A stretch of 64,000 nucleotides of DNA from Verrucomicrobiota bacterium (GCA_003218975.1 QHPD01000106.1:1-64000); one strand, 5' to 3'. Positions 54,949 through 62,658 are shown, counted from the stretch's first letter. Made by a program: numbers and translations. The notes: a model not told the origin generated them from the sequence alone.

Positions 54949-55578
54949 TCAGCCGGCCGTTCGGGCCTTTCCCGCGAGCGCGCCTTCGAGAACGATTTTG
55001 AGAATTCCGGCGAAACCTTCTTTTGGAGTCATTCCCAGCTCCTCTATCTTCGGCGGATTCATGATCCCCTGGACCATGGCAAGCAAAATCTCGATCATGA
55101 GCTTCACCGAAACGTCTTTGCGCACCATTCCCGTGCGTTGACCCTCGATGAAAAGCTTTCCGAAGAAATGCCCGATCAAAGCGGCCCGACGGCGTTCGAT
55201 AACCTTGAACACGTGCGGCGCTTTCTGGCGCATATCGCGAACGAATGGCGGCTTGATCTCATCCAGTTCGTGTTGCGTGTTGGTCAGCAGTTCGTGCAGC
55301 GCCGCCGGAAAATTACGCGGATGTGCATGTGTGATTTCATTCAGTTTCGCCTCGACGCCCGCGAACTTATCCTCCAGCACCGCCTCAAGTAGCTGGATCT
55401 TGCCCGGAAAATGCGCGTAAAGCGTTTTCTTGCTAATGCCCAACTCCTCGGCCAGATCGTCCATCGTCACGCTGCGAAATCCGTGGCTGAAGAAATGGAC
55501 ACGCGCCGCTTCCACGATTCGTTGCCGGCTGAAGTCAGCCTTCCGATTTCGCGGCCGCGATTTCTTTGTGTGTTTCAC
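54949..55578 (-). CDS. TetR/AcrR family transcriptional regulator
   Basis: 209 residues. HTH domain at about residues 15-62: RIVEAARVHFFSHGFRSVTM, DDLAEELGISKKTLYAHFPG. The ligand-binding C-terminal domain includes MVRKDVSVKLMIEILLAMVQ. It is the first gene of the exporter operon, 16 bases before the adaptor gene, so it probably represses its own operon and responds to the exported compound, as CecR does for ybhGFSR (inference by analogy). Confidence 0.93.
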   Translation of the reverse strand: MKHTKKSRPRNRKADFSRQRIVEAARVHFFSHGFRSVTMDDLAEELGISKKTLYAHFPGKIQLLEAVLEDKFAGVEAKLNEITHAHPRNFPAALHELLTNTQHELDEIKPPFVRDMRQKAPHVFKVIERRRAALIGHFFGKLFIEGQRTGMVRKDVSVKLMIEILLAMVQGIMNPPKIEELGMTPKEGFAGILKIVLEGALAGKARTAG

Positions 55579-55604
55579 GTCTTCTTTTCAGACCGGCGCC
55601 GCAT

Positions 55605-55937
55605 TCATGAGGATCGGTCGCCAGCGAAATGATCGTGCGACATCCGGATCAGCTCCATTGCCGGCGCCAAATCGTTTTCATTGCGCGCCATGAACGTCAC
55701 GTAGCCCTTTTCGGGCGCCCAGCGATGCGAGCGCGCTTTGTCTTCGGCAAGAACTCGTGCTTGGTCCTCTTTCGCTAATCGAATGTCGCAATGGCCATGG
55801 CCATGGATGTGCACGAACATGATTCGTCCGACAAAAAAGGCATCTTCGTGGATGCCTGCGTTCTGCCGCTCAGTCACACCTGGCAAGCTGAGAATCCGTT
55901 GTCGTAATTCCTGATGAAGCTCTTCTCCTGATTTCAT
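55605..55937 (-). CDS. Luciferase-domain (DUF5519-like) protein
   Basis: 110 residues, soluble. The run GRIMFVHIHGHGHCDIRLAK followed by DQARVLAEDKARSHRWAPEK and GYVTFMARNENDLAPAMELI matches small bacterial proteins of the 'luciferase domain' family, named for sequence similarity and not for light emission. The His-rich HIHGHGH may be functional. Function unknown. It ends 26 bases before the TetR start on the same strand, so it could belong to the same transcript. Confidence 0.72.
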   Translation of the reverse strand: MKSGEELHQELRQRILSLPGVTERQNAGIHEDAFFVGRIMFVHIHGHGHCDIRLAKEDQARVLAEDKARSHRWAPEKGYVTFMARNENDLAPAMELIRMSHDHFAGDRSS

Positions 55938-55973
55938 GCTAGCCTCCGTTTTTTGTTAACTGTGCGCTCCTTA

Positions 55974-56001
55974 GGAAACTATTCCAGTATATTTAGTTTC
56001 C
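55974..56001. promoter_or_regulatory. Inverted repeat GGAAACTA-n12-TAGTTTCC
   Basis: A perfect eight-base inverted repeat with a 12-base spacer lies 36 bases upstream of the ATG of the luciferase-domain gene, in the divergent region shared with the DoxX-like gene. Position and symmetry fit an operator; the A/T-rich surroundings also allow a hairpin. No regulator is assigned. Confidence 0.45.
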
Positions 56002-56234
56002 CAACAACAAAAAAATTGCAACGGCGCGCCCAGCCGCCGCGGTTATCCAAACAGCAATCATCGAGATCGCGAGATCGCTAGCCAGCGTTAGTCCGACAGG
56101 CCTCTTCCGACAATCAGAACGTCGACTGTGCGGTTTTCGCTCACGTTCGGACGCCGCTCTCCCAAAGAAGGCTTCTTCGTAATTACGTCCGGCCAAAGAT
56201 CCGCGGACGTAAGGGATTGAGAGGGAGAGCGATC

Positions 56235-56657
56235 ATGAAAGCGAAACACGTATTCTACTGGGCGATGACCTTACTCATCGCACTTGAGACTTTTGCTGGC
56301 GGCGTAATGGACCTGACACACGGTCGAACAAACGTTTTCAGCGGTCCAACTGTCGTCGATGTCGTAACGAGCCTTGGGTACCCGGTGTATGTTCTCGTGA
56401 TCCTTGGGATTTGGAAAATTCCCGGAGCCATAACCCTAGTCGTGCCGGGTTTTCTACGGCTGAAGGAATGGGCATACGCCGGAATCGTCTTTGAATTATC
56501 GGGCGCGGCCGCATCGCAGGCAATACGCGGCCAGCCCAAGGACATTATCGCCCCTCTGGTCCTACTCGCTGTCGCGCTTTCTTCCTGGGCACTTCGTCCG
56601 CCAAACCGCGTTCTGGGGGGCACGCGAGATCAGAAAACGAGAGGCGCCGTCCGTTAA
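56235..56657 (+). CDS. DoxX-like four-helix membrane protein
   Basis: 140 residues from ATG 56235, preceded by GAGAGGGAGAG. Helices are HVFYWAMTLLIALETFAGGV, VTSLGYPVYVLVILGIWKIP, AYAGIVFELSGAAASQAI and DIIAPLVLLAVALSSWAL. The pattern LGYP.Y...ILG.WK.PGA is diagnostic of DoxX-like (DUF6632/DoxX_2) proteins. These are inner-membrane proteins of poorly known role, sometimes linked to redox stress. It precedes the VOC and DUF2127 genes on the same strand. Confidence 0.85.
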   Translation: MKAKHVFYWAMTLLIALETFAGGVMDLTHGRTNVFSGPTVVDVVTSLGYPVYVLVILGIWKIPGAITLVVPGFLRLKEWAYAGIVFELSGAAASQAIRGQPKDIIAPLVLLAVALSSWALRPPNRVLGGTRDQKTRGAVR

Positions 56658-56773
56658 TGCCGCACAGCGCAGGCCACCAATCCTGTTTCGCACAAGCATC
56701 GGGAAGCGAAACTGGCTTTCAGCTAGTTGCGCAAGCGATTGAACCCGGCGACAAACTAAGTGATGCTGTCGCC

Positions 56774-57205
56774 ATGAAAACGCGTTGTTTTGATCACATC
56801 GATCTGCGAGTGAAAGACATGGAAGTTGCAAAAAAGTTTTACGGAAAATTTCTGTCGCAGCTTGGATTTGTTCACGAGAAGCACGAACCCTCGCCAGATC
56901 AAGAAGGCCTGGGCGAAGATTTCCATACGTTTTATTCTGCTGGTGGCGATAAACCGTCGGAATTTTTTGGGTTCACCCAGGATAAAAGCCATCAGCCAAA
57001 CGGCACACGCATCGCGTTCTGGGCGGATACACGCGAAGAAGTCGACCGGATCGCGAAAATTGTACGCGATGCGGGCGGCAAAAATTTGGAAGGCCCTGAA
57101 ATCTGCGTCGATTACAGTCCCGGGTATTACGCGTTCTTTTTCGAAGATCCAGAGGGCAACAAACTGGAAATTTGCTGCCGGGAAAGTCCGATCATTGCGG
57201 AATGA
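56774..57205 (+). CDS. VOC family (glyoxalase-like) protein
   Basis: 143 residues from ATG 56774; the track ORF overlaps upstream sequence for 39 more codons without family similarity. One VOC domain: CFDHIDLRVKDMEVAKKFYG at the start with a His ligand, ADTREEVDRIAKIVRDAGGK in the middle, and YYAFFFEDPEGNKLEICCRE at the end with the Glu ligand. A metal-dependent lyase or dioxygenase is possible; the substrate is unknown. Confidence 0.88.
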   Translation: MKTRCFDHIDLRVKDMEVAKKFYGKFLSQLGFVHEKHEPSPDQEGLGEDFHTFYSAGGDKPSEFFGFTQDKSHQPNGTRIAFWADTREEVDRIAKIVRDAGGKNLEGPEICVDYSPGYYAFFFEDPEGNKLEICCRESPIIAE

Positions 57206-57232
57206 GCAAAGATCGACGAACAGTTGGGATCA

Positions 57233-57772
57233 ATGAGTCATCCGGCGCATCACGAACCTGCCATTTTGCAGGGACGGCGTCGCGTTCGTTATCTCAAGCT
57301 GATTGCACTCTTCAAAATCGCCAAGGGCGTGCTGCTGCTGGTGCTTGGTGTTTCGCTGCTTTTCCTCAATGCGCGCACCCGCTGGACGGATGCGATTTCG
57401 GACTGGACCGCTGACGAAATCCTTCTGGAGCACAGCAAAGCCGTCCATTTCCTGCTCAACAAACTCCAAGCGGTGCTGGCAGGCGGCGCGTTGCGCGCGA
57501 CAGGTTTTTTGGCGCTGTTTTACACGGCAGTTCTCTTTACCGAAGGCATCGGCGTTTATTTGCAGCAACGCTGGGCTGAGCTGCTGATGATATTCGCAAC
57601 TGGCGCACTCATTCCGATCGAGGTGCGCCACATTTGGCATCGTCCCGGTTTAGTGGGCGTACTGATTCTGCTGGCAAACTGTTTCATCGTTTGGTTCCTC
57701 TATCGCGTCCTTAAGCGGGACAAGACAAAGCCGCACGCCTCGCAGCGACGCGAGCTGGTTGAGACGCGTTAG
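57233..57772 (+). CDS. DUF2127 family membrane protein
   Basis: 179 residues from ATG 57233 (TTG 57224 in the track). Beginning GRRRVRYLKLIALFKIAKGV then LLLVLGVSLLF, it has four helices and the tail RHIWHRPGLVGVLILLANCF, all typical of DUF2127. The late 'R..W.RPG...L.LLaN...V.yL' pattern is the family signature. Function unknown. It is convergent with the integrase gene, with only 28 bases between stops. Confidence 0.88.
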   Translation: MSHPAHHEPAILQGRRRVRYLKLIALFKIAKGVLLLVLGVSLLFLNARTRWTDAISDWTADEILLEHSKAVHFLLNKLQAVLAGGALRATGFLALFYTAVLFTEGIGVYLQQRWAELLMIFATGALIPIEVRHIWHRPGLVGVLILLANCFIVWFLYRVLKRDKTKPHASQRRELVETR

Positions 57773-57800
57773 GGAATTTAGGGCCGGGCGGATTGCCCAT

Positions 57801-58622
57801 TCAATCCAGCGGACTCTTCACACCGATGCCTGGTTTGTTGAGGACATGCGTGTAAATCATCGTCGTGCTCACGTCTTTGTGCCCTAACAGCTCCTGAACC
57901 GTGCGAATGTCGTAACCACGTTGCAGCAGGTGAGTAGCAAAGGAGTGACGCAGACTGTGACAGTTGGCCCGTTTTACTATCCCAGAGGCGTGGACCGCTT
58001 TCTTGAGAGCGTTCTGTAATATTCCCTCGGCGATATGATGTCGCTGTCGATTGCCGCTGTGCGGATCGAGCGAGATCCGTGAAGAAGGAAAGACATATTG
58101 CCAAGCCCACTCGCGAGCCGCGTTTGGAAACTTTCGATTCAGAGCGAAGGGAAGATGCACGCTGCCAAACCCATCTTCGAGATCTTGCTCGTGTTGCGCT
58201 TTCACCCGGAACAAATGCCGGCGCAGCGGTTCGGCCAAATTCAACGGAAGCATCGTGATGCGATCTTTGCCGCCTTTGGCGTCGCGCACCGTGATCTGGC
58301 CGAGAGAAAAATCGATATCTTTTACCCGCAATCGGACGCATTCCATCAAACGCAGGCCACAGCCATAGAGAAGTCCAGCCATTAGCTTGGGCCCGCCTTT
58401 GAGATGAGCAAAGATTTGTTTCACCTCGGCGCGGGACAAAACCACAGGGAGCTTGGGCGGTTTTTTGGCTCGCTCGACCTTCTCCAGCCAACCGATCTCG
58501 TGCTTGAGCACTTCTTTATAGAGGAAAAGCAACGCGCTGAGCGCCTGATTTTGGGTCGAAGCCGCGACGTTCATGTCTCGCGCGAGGTGCGTGAGGAACC
58601 GCGCCACTTCCTCTTCCCCCAT
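57801..58622 (-). CDS. intI: Integron-type tyrosine recombinase, 5'-truncated
   Basis: 273 residues from the first available ATG (58622). Catalytic boxes are complete: [20 protein letters not shown] (Arg I), [20 protein letters not shown] (H-x-x-R), [16 protein letters not shown] (His and nucleophile Tyr). The IntI-specific extra segment is present as [20 protein letters not shown]. The frame stays open upstream and still reads family sequence ([20 protein letters not shown]) up to about 58698, where an in-frame TAA replaces the usual first 20 or so residues. The N-terminal attC-binding domain is therefore incomplete. It is divergent from six cassettes, the normal integron layout. Confidence 0.9.
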   Translation of the reverse strand: MGEEEVARFLTHLARDMNVAASTQNQALSALLFLYKEVLKHEIGWLEKVERAKKPPKLPVVLSRAEVKQIFAHLKGGPKLMAGLLYGCGLRLMECVRLRVKDIDFSLGQITVRDAKGGKDRITMLPLNLAEPLRRHLFRVKAQHEQDLEDGFGSVHLPFALNRKFPNAAREWAWQYVFPSSRISLDPHSGNRQRHHIAEGILQNALKKAVHASGIVKRANCHSLRHSFATHLLQRGYDIRTVQELLGHKDVSTTMIYTHVLNKPGIGVKSPLD

Positions 58623-58698
58623 TTCAGCGGGATGACGTTTGCCATGGAAAAGGATGAAGCGCTTAATCCAATCGATGTAAGCCTGCTCGGTGCGAATG

Positions 58699-58738
58699 CC
58701 TTAAAAGACCCGTTTTTTGGGCCGAATTCTCGTTAGAT
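58699..58738 (+). other. Integron primary junction (attI or attC-like) next to intI
   Basis: GCCTTAAAAGACCCGTTTTT TGGGCCGAATTCTCGTTAGA T: the short hairpin CCC-GTTTTTT-GGG is followed by the core GTTAGAT (GTTRRRY, 58732-58738). It directly abuts the broken 5' end of intI, and its core overlaps the ATG of the first cassette gene. The same TCTCGTTAG end occurs at the other cassette borders. Whether it is a real attI or a remnant attC cannot be settled by eye. Confidence 0.65.
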
Positions 58739-59399
58739 GATGGACGTGCGAACCGCCGCAGCACTTGGATTGCGAATCATTGCGCTCTGGCTTCTCGTCG
58801 CGAGCGCTTTCGGCCAGTCGCCTTCACCGTCTCCGAGTTCCATTTCTCCAGACAAGAAATGGCAATACATTGGCGGGGACGCACCGAAAATTGTCGAGGC
58901 TGATTCCAACCAAGTCGCATTGGAGTTTTCGGAGGGATGTAGCCTCGGCGGCTTCGGTGAAAATTCGACCGTGTTTTGGCCGCCAGATTCAAGACGGCTT
59001 GCATTTTACAGCTGTGGTGAGGGAAAAGAGCATCTCACTCTGCTCTACCAACTGCGCGACGCACGCTGGGTAGCATTGAAGACGCCGGGCGATGGGGACA
59101 AGCTTTTCGAGCGGGTCGGTAACATCATAGAAGCGCAAGCAAAAAGAAAAGGCCTGCCGAAGAAGACTTTCCTTCATATGCAATGGTGGAAAGTCGAGCC
59201 GGAGCGGTGGCTCGATTCAAGGACTCTAGCGATACATGTCTCGATGGCAGAAGTGGTGCACCGCGACAACGGCGAGTACGTAGGCCCCAGTTTCGGCACT
59301 GATCTTCTTCTTACCGTAGAGTTCGATGATGCCGGCGACTGGAAGATCGTCAAAACTCACCGAATGTCGGAAAAGGAGATCAAAAAGTTCGAACACTGA
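58737..59399 (+). CDS. Cassette 1: secreted hypothetical protein
   Basis: 220 residues. The ATG overlaps the recombination core GTTAGATG, so no separate leader exists and transcription likely comes from the intI side. Signal peptide (LRIIALWLLVASAFGQ), then Pro/Ser linker and a soluble domain with WQYIGGDAPKIVEADSNQVA, VFWPPDSRRLAFYSCGEGKE and a beta-rich end. The 'W.PDSRR.A' motif recalls a single propeller-like blade. No family assigned. Confidence 0.8.
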   Translation: MMDVRTAAALGLRIIALWLLVASAFGQSPSPSPSSISPDKKWQYIGGDAPKIVEADSNQVALEFSEGCSLGGFGENSTVFWPPDSRRLAFYSCGEGKEHLTLLYQLRDARWVALKTPGDGDKLFERVGNIIEAQAKRKGLPKKTFLHMQWWKVEPERWLDSRTLAIHVSMAEVVHRDNGEYVGPSFGTDLLLTVEFDDAGDWKIVKTHRMSEKEIKKFEH

Positions 59400-59422
59400 G
59401 CCGGACGAGAAATCACGCGGGC

Positions 59423-59518
59423 ATCTAACTAGAACGATGAAGCCAACGGCCCCACTCGAAATGCGTTCAGCGTGTTTGCCACGAGACCCTGCCGTGGCTT
59501 ATCTCTTTCTCGTTAGAT
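59423..59518 (+). other. attC site of cassette 1
   Basis: R'' ATCTAAC (59423-59429) and R' GTTAGAT (59512-59518) are exact inverted copies matching RYYYAAC/GTTRRRY. Inside, GATGAAGCCAACGG mirrors CCGTGGCTTATC with the small asymmetries typical of L''/L' arms. 96 bases in total. Confidence 0.85.
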
Positions 59519-59519
59519 C

Positions 59520-60164
59520 ATGAAACCGTGTTCGATTTGTATGCTCGCTACACTGCAACTGAGTTTGTTGTCATTGACAGCCCAAGAATCGCCAGCTCCT
59601 AGCGTGTCGACCTCACAACAGCGGTCTTCGGCGCCTTCAGAAGCATCGGCGCAAGCTGCTCCGCAGCGCGACGGAGCCCACGACTTCGACTTCCTCATCG
59701 GTAACTGGAAGGCTCACGTTCGCCGGCTTCCCGATCGTCTGGTCGGTTCGACGACTTGGATCGAGTATGACGGCATCTCGAATCACAAGAAAATTGTCGA
59801 CACCAACGCGAACTTTGAAGAGTTCGAGGTCGATAATCTCGAGAAGCACCTGCACATCAAAGCGCAGACACTCCGGTTATATAATCCGGACTCGCATCAG
59901 TGGAGTATCTACCCTCTGGACCTGGACAAAGGCGTTCTCAGCCTACCGCCAGTTGTTGGTCAATTTACCGGCAATCGCGGCGAGTTCTACGATCAGGAAC
60001 AATATAAGGGGCGCTCGATCCTGGTGCGCTACATCTGGTTGAATATCTCGCCGAAATCGGCCCCGGATGGAACAATCCTTCTCGACCGACGGCGGGAAAA
60101 CGTGGGAAACAAACTGGATCTGCGAATTAACTCGATAACACAAGCGTGTCGCACGCAGGCCTAA
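59520..60164 (+). CDS. Cassette 2: secreted DUF1579-like protein with C-terminal frameshift
   Basis: 214 residues as read. Signal peptide (MLATLQLSLLSLTAQ), a low-complexity Ser/Ala stretch, then HDFDFLIGNWKAHVRRLPDR, the usual start of DUF1579-like lipocalin-type proteins. The last 28 residues are off-frame: deleting one C in GCCCCGG at 60060-60064 restores MEQSFSTDGGKTWETNWICE LTR, the normal family ending, with stop at 60138. The ORF would then end 20 bases before the attC. The ligand or substrate is unknown. Confidence 0.8.
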   Translation: MKPCSICMLATLQLSLLSLTAQESPAPSVSTSQQRSSAPSEASAQAAPQRDGAHDFDFLIGNWKAHVRRLPDRLVGSTTWIEYDGISNHKKIVDTNANFEEFEVDNLEKHLHIKAQTLRLYNPDSHQWSIYPLDLDKGVLSLPPVVGQFTGNRGEFYDQEQYKGRSILVRYIWLNISPKSAPDGTILLDRRRENVGNKLDLRINSITQACRTQA

Positions 60165-60264
60165 CTAAGCGCTCCAGCCAACCCAGCAACTTGTTGATGC
60201 CCTCGATTTTATGCATCCTTCTTGACTTCAAGATAATGGATGGCTGAGGTTACTCTCGTTAGGT
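60159..60264 (+). other. attC site of cassette 2
   Basis: R'' GCCTAAC (60159-60165) pairs with R' GTTAGGT (60258-60264). Inner arms AGCCAACC and GGCTGAGGTT are imperfect complements. It overlaps the frameshifted ORF end by six bases. About 106 bases. Confidence 0.8.
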
Positions 60265-60282
60265 CTCTTCGATCCTCACCGC

Positions 60283-60852
60283 ATGAACATCGCCCAAGAA
60301 CTTGAACGACTCGCCAAGCTCCATGCCGATGGAACATTAAGCGATGAAGAATTCGCCAAAGCCAAGAACCGGCTTTTATCTGTTCCCCCGCTTTCACGCG
60401 TTCCTTTTAAAGGCATACGTCGCCAGTCTTCACGGATAGTTTGTGGCTTGCCGCTGTGGGCGATTGCCATCGGTCCGGATTTGGAACGTGGGGAGATGCG
60501 TGGACACGCTAGGGCCATCTTCGCTTTGGGCGATATGGCGACCGGCTGGTTCGCGTTTGGCGGCTTCGCACGCGGCATTTTCGCGTTCGGGGGTCTTGCC
60601 GTTGGCCTTATTGCGTTTGGTGGAGTGGCTATCGGCGTCCTTTTTGCAGTTGGAGGTCTTGCGATTGGAGGCATGGCCTTTGGTGGGGGTGCGATTGGTG
60701 GCATCGCCATCGGCGGCGGAGCTTGCGGCTATTATGCGTTTGGCGGCGCTGCCGTCGGCGTTCATACGGTATCTGGCCTGCATCAGGATCCAGAGGCGGT
60801 TAGTTTCTTTCAACATTACTTTCCGTGGCTTAAACGCCTGATTCGTCAGTGA
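60283..60852 (+). CDS. Cassette 3: SHOCT-domain protein with Gly-rich FGG repeats
   Basis: 189 residues. Residues 4-33 form a SHOCT-like helix pair (ELERLAKLHADGTLSDEEFA). After a basic linker, residues 65-165 consist of short repeats of the kind FGGFARGIFAFGGLAVGLIA, each with a Phe-Gly-Gly turn and hydrophobic strand or helix, ending in WLKRLIRQ. The repeat could form a membrane-inserted glycine-zipper bundle or a beta-helix. No signal peptide. No closer family recognised. Confidence 0.75.
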   Translation: MNIAQELERLAKLHADGTLSDEEFAKAKNRLLSVPPLSRVPFKGIRRQSSRIVCGLPLWAIAIGPDLERGEMRGHARAIFALGDMATGWFAFGGFARGIFAFGGLAVGLIAFGGVAIGVLFAVGGLAIGGMAFGGGAIGGIAIGGGACGYYAFGGAAVGVHTVSGLHQDPEAVSFFQHYFPWLKRLIRQ

Positions 60853-60863
60853 CGCTTTACCTG

Positions 60864-60981
60864 ATGCCTTAAAAGTGCGCTGCATCGAACCGCTGGCGGG
60901 AAAATCAGTTGAGGTTTTTAGATGAGAGTTTACAGGGCGCTCGGCGCTACCAGGGAGGAGCTGAGATCTGTCTCGTTAGAG
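60864..60981 (+). other. Probable degenerate attC site of cassette 3
   Basis: It ends in TCTCGTTAGAG (core 60975-60981, last base off consensus). A GCCTTAAAAG at its left end repeats the left end of the junction at 58699. The two arms do not pair cleanly by eye, so boundaries are approximate. It also occupies most of the 253-base gap before cassette 4. Confidence 0.55.
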
Positions 60982-61105
60982 TATGAAGCCAGCTTTCTCT
61001 CCGAAGAGGGGCTCGCAATTCTTTCTTAAGCGCGACGTGACAATCTCACGAAGTCCCGTTAGCCTTGAAGCAACGATGAAAATCCATGGATCGGAGTAAC
61101 CAGTT

Positions 61106-61561
61106 ATGAAGACGCACAGTTATCGAAGCCGCAACGCCCTCGTTTTGATCGTCACCTGCCTTTTTCTTAGTGGATATACCGCTAACCATGCGATGAGCTA
61201 CGACGCGCAGTCAAGTCGCGCGGCTTTAGCATGGCCTGTCCCTGTGCGACCTGTTAACGGTCCAGCTCGTCTAAACATAAATCGGATTCCAGATCTGGGT
61301 AATTTTGTAATCGTCCGCTTGTGGATCGACGGTATGGGGGCCGGATCTATCGGGTATGGTCACACCTATGAGGGTCTCCTACCACCGGGACGGCATGTCT
61401 TAGCGGTAATGGCAAGTCCCAATCCGAAGTGGTGGACCCCATCGCAAATGATTCTGGATGTGCGAAGCGGCTACACTTATGACTTCACCGCGATGGGTGA
61501 CGGTTCAGGACGTTTGATTTTGACGGTGCCAGGCGCATTCTATCGTGTACGTAGCCGCTAG
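61106..61561 (+). CDS. Cassette 4: exported hypothetical protein
   Basis: 151 residues. N-terminal signal (ALVLIVTCLFLSGYTANHAM) without a lipobox Cys at the right place. The mature part has IVRLWIDGMGAGSIGYGHTY, EGLLPPGRHVLAVMASPNPK and a YTYDFTAMGDG segment. This layout (short strand, 'LPPG.H.v.v', strand) resembles PEGA-like or carboxypeptidase-regulatory beta-sandwiches, but this is a structural guess. The start lies 125 bases after the upstream core, the longest leader in the array. Confidence 0.75.
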   Translation: MKTHSYRSRNALVLIVTCLFLSGYTANHAMSYDAQSSRAALAWPVPVRPVNGPARLNINRIPDLGNFVIVRLWIDGMGAGSIGYGHTYEGLLPPGRHVLAVMASPNPKWWTPSQMILDVRSGYTYDFTAMGDGSGRLILTVPGAFYRVRSR

Positions 61562-61590
61562 CGATAAAAGCCGGAAGCAGTTGGGCAGAC

Positions 61591-61697
61591 CAACTCGCTG
61601 GCCGGCGTTCTAAGAAAGTTGAGGGCCGATAGTTGAGTGTTGAGAGAAAGTGACGTTGCGCTCTCGCCAGCCGCAGCTAATCTTGTTCTCGTTAGGC
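61591..61697 (+). other. Probable attC site of cassette 4
   Basis: It ends in TTGTTCTCGTTAGGC, with a perfect core GTTAGGC at 61691-61697. CTCGCTGGCC near the left end can pair with CGCCAGCCG near the right. The R'' half (GACCAAC) is imperfect. Confidence 0.6.
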
Positions 61698-61738
61698 GAA
61701 AATATTCGGAAACCCACAAGCCAAACCAGCGACCTCAT

Positions 61739-62563
61739 ATGAATGCTCCTATGAATCCAAACAAAGCACTTTGGGAAAAAGGCGACTTTACGCGGATTGC
61801 CGAGAGCATGCGAGAAAGCGGAGAGGCGCTTGTCCAGCGACTCGGAATCACAAAAGGGCTCAAGGTTCTGGATCTCGGATGCGGCGATGGCACGACGGCA
61901 TTGCCAGCAGCGAAACTCGGAGCGGACGTGTTGGGCGTCGATATTGCGAGGAATCTCATTGAGGCTGGAAACAAGCGAGCCCAGGAGCATGGCCTCACCA
62001 ACTGCACGTTTCAGGAAGGCGATGCATCGAATTTGCACGAGCTGAAGGATCATACTTTTGATCTCGTCCTAAGCATCTTTGGCGCGATGTTTGCACCCAA
62101 GCCGTTTGATGTGGCCAAGGAGATGGTGCGCGTGACTCGGCCCGGAGGTCGAATAATTATGGGGAACTGGATTCCAAATGATCCGACGTTGGTGGCGCAG
62201 CTCTTGAAGATCAGCTCAACCTACACGCCGCCACCGCCGGAGGGTTTCATCAGCCCGATGACCTGGGGAATCGAGAGCAACGTAATCGAGCGTTTTGCCG
62301 GCGCCGGAGTTCCGGCGGAGAAGATATCCTTCGTGCGAGACACGTTTACATTCAACTTCCCCAGTGCACCCTCAGCGCTCGTGGATGAATTCAGGAAATA
62401 CTACGGGCCAACCATGAATGCATTCGAAGCCGCAGAAAAGAACGGCCGAGCCGCTGACCTGCAGAAAGAGCTGGAAGATCTGTTCAACAGCCAAAACAAA
62501 AGCCCTAGCAAGGATACCACCTCCATTCCTGCAACCTTCTTGCGCGTTACGGTTGCGCTTTGA
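61739..62563 (+). CDS. Cassette 5: class I SAM-dependent methyltransferase
   Basis: 274 residues from ATG 61739; the track ORF starting at 61637 crosses the attC and is wrong upstream. Start NAPMNPNKALWEKGDFTRIA, then motif I VLDLGCGDGTTALPAAKLGA, motif post-I VLGVDIARNLIEAG, EGDASNLHELKDHTFDLVLS and VRVTRPGGRIIMGNWIPNDP. It matches the UbiE/Methyltransf_11-type small-molecule methyltransferases often found as 'class I SAM-dependent methyltransferase'. Acceptor substrate unknown. The only clearly enzymatic cassette. Confidence 0.9.
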   Translation: MNAPMNPNKALWEKGDFTRIAESMRESGEALVQRLGITKGLKVLDLGCGDGTTALPAAKLGADVLGVDIARNLIEAGNKRAQEHGLTNCTFQEGDASNLHELKDHTFDLVLSIFGAMFAPKPFDVAKEMVRVTRPGGRIIMGNWIPNDPTLVAQLLKISSTYTPPPPEGFISPMTWGIESNVIERFAGAGVPAEKISFVRDTFTFNFPSAPSALVDEFRKYYGPTMNAFEAAEKNGRAADLQKELEDLFNSQNKSPSKDTTSIPATFLRVTVAL

Positions 62564-62606
62564 AGGAGTGATACGCGGGCACGAAAGAAATAATGGTGCC
62601 ACAAAC

Positions 62607-62656
62607 GCCTAAGTTCGCCCTTGGCAGCGGTGGCTGAGCTTGTTCTCGTTTAGACC
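62607..62656 (+). other. Probable short attC site of cassette 5
   Basis: GCCTAAG at 62607 and TTGTTCTCGTTTAGAC at the right end. The right arm (GTGGCTGAGCTTGTTCTCGT) closely follows the cassette 4 site (GCAGCTAATCTTGTTCTCGT), but the core has an extra T (GTTTAG), which may impair recombination. Confidence 0.55.
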
Positions 62657-62658
62657 TC

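Noticed and set aside
55993-56196. 67-residue minus-strand ORF
   Set aside because: Arg/Ala-rich composition, no ribosome site, lies in a divergent intergenic region containing an inverted repeat.
57801-58622. Ordinary phage integrase or XerC/D
   Set aside because: The IntI-specific insert, divergent orientation and attC-like borders fit an integron integrase better.
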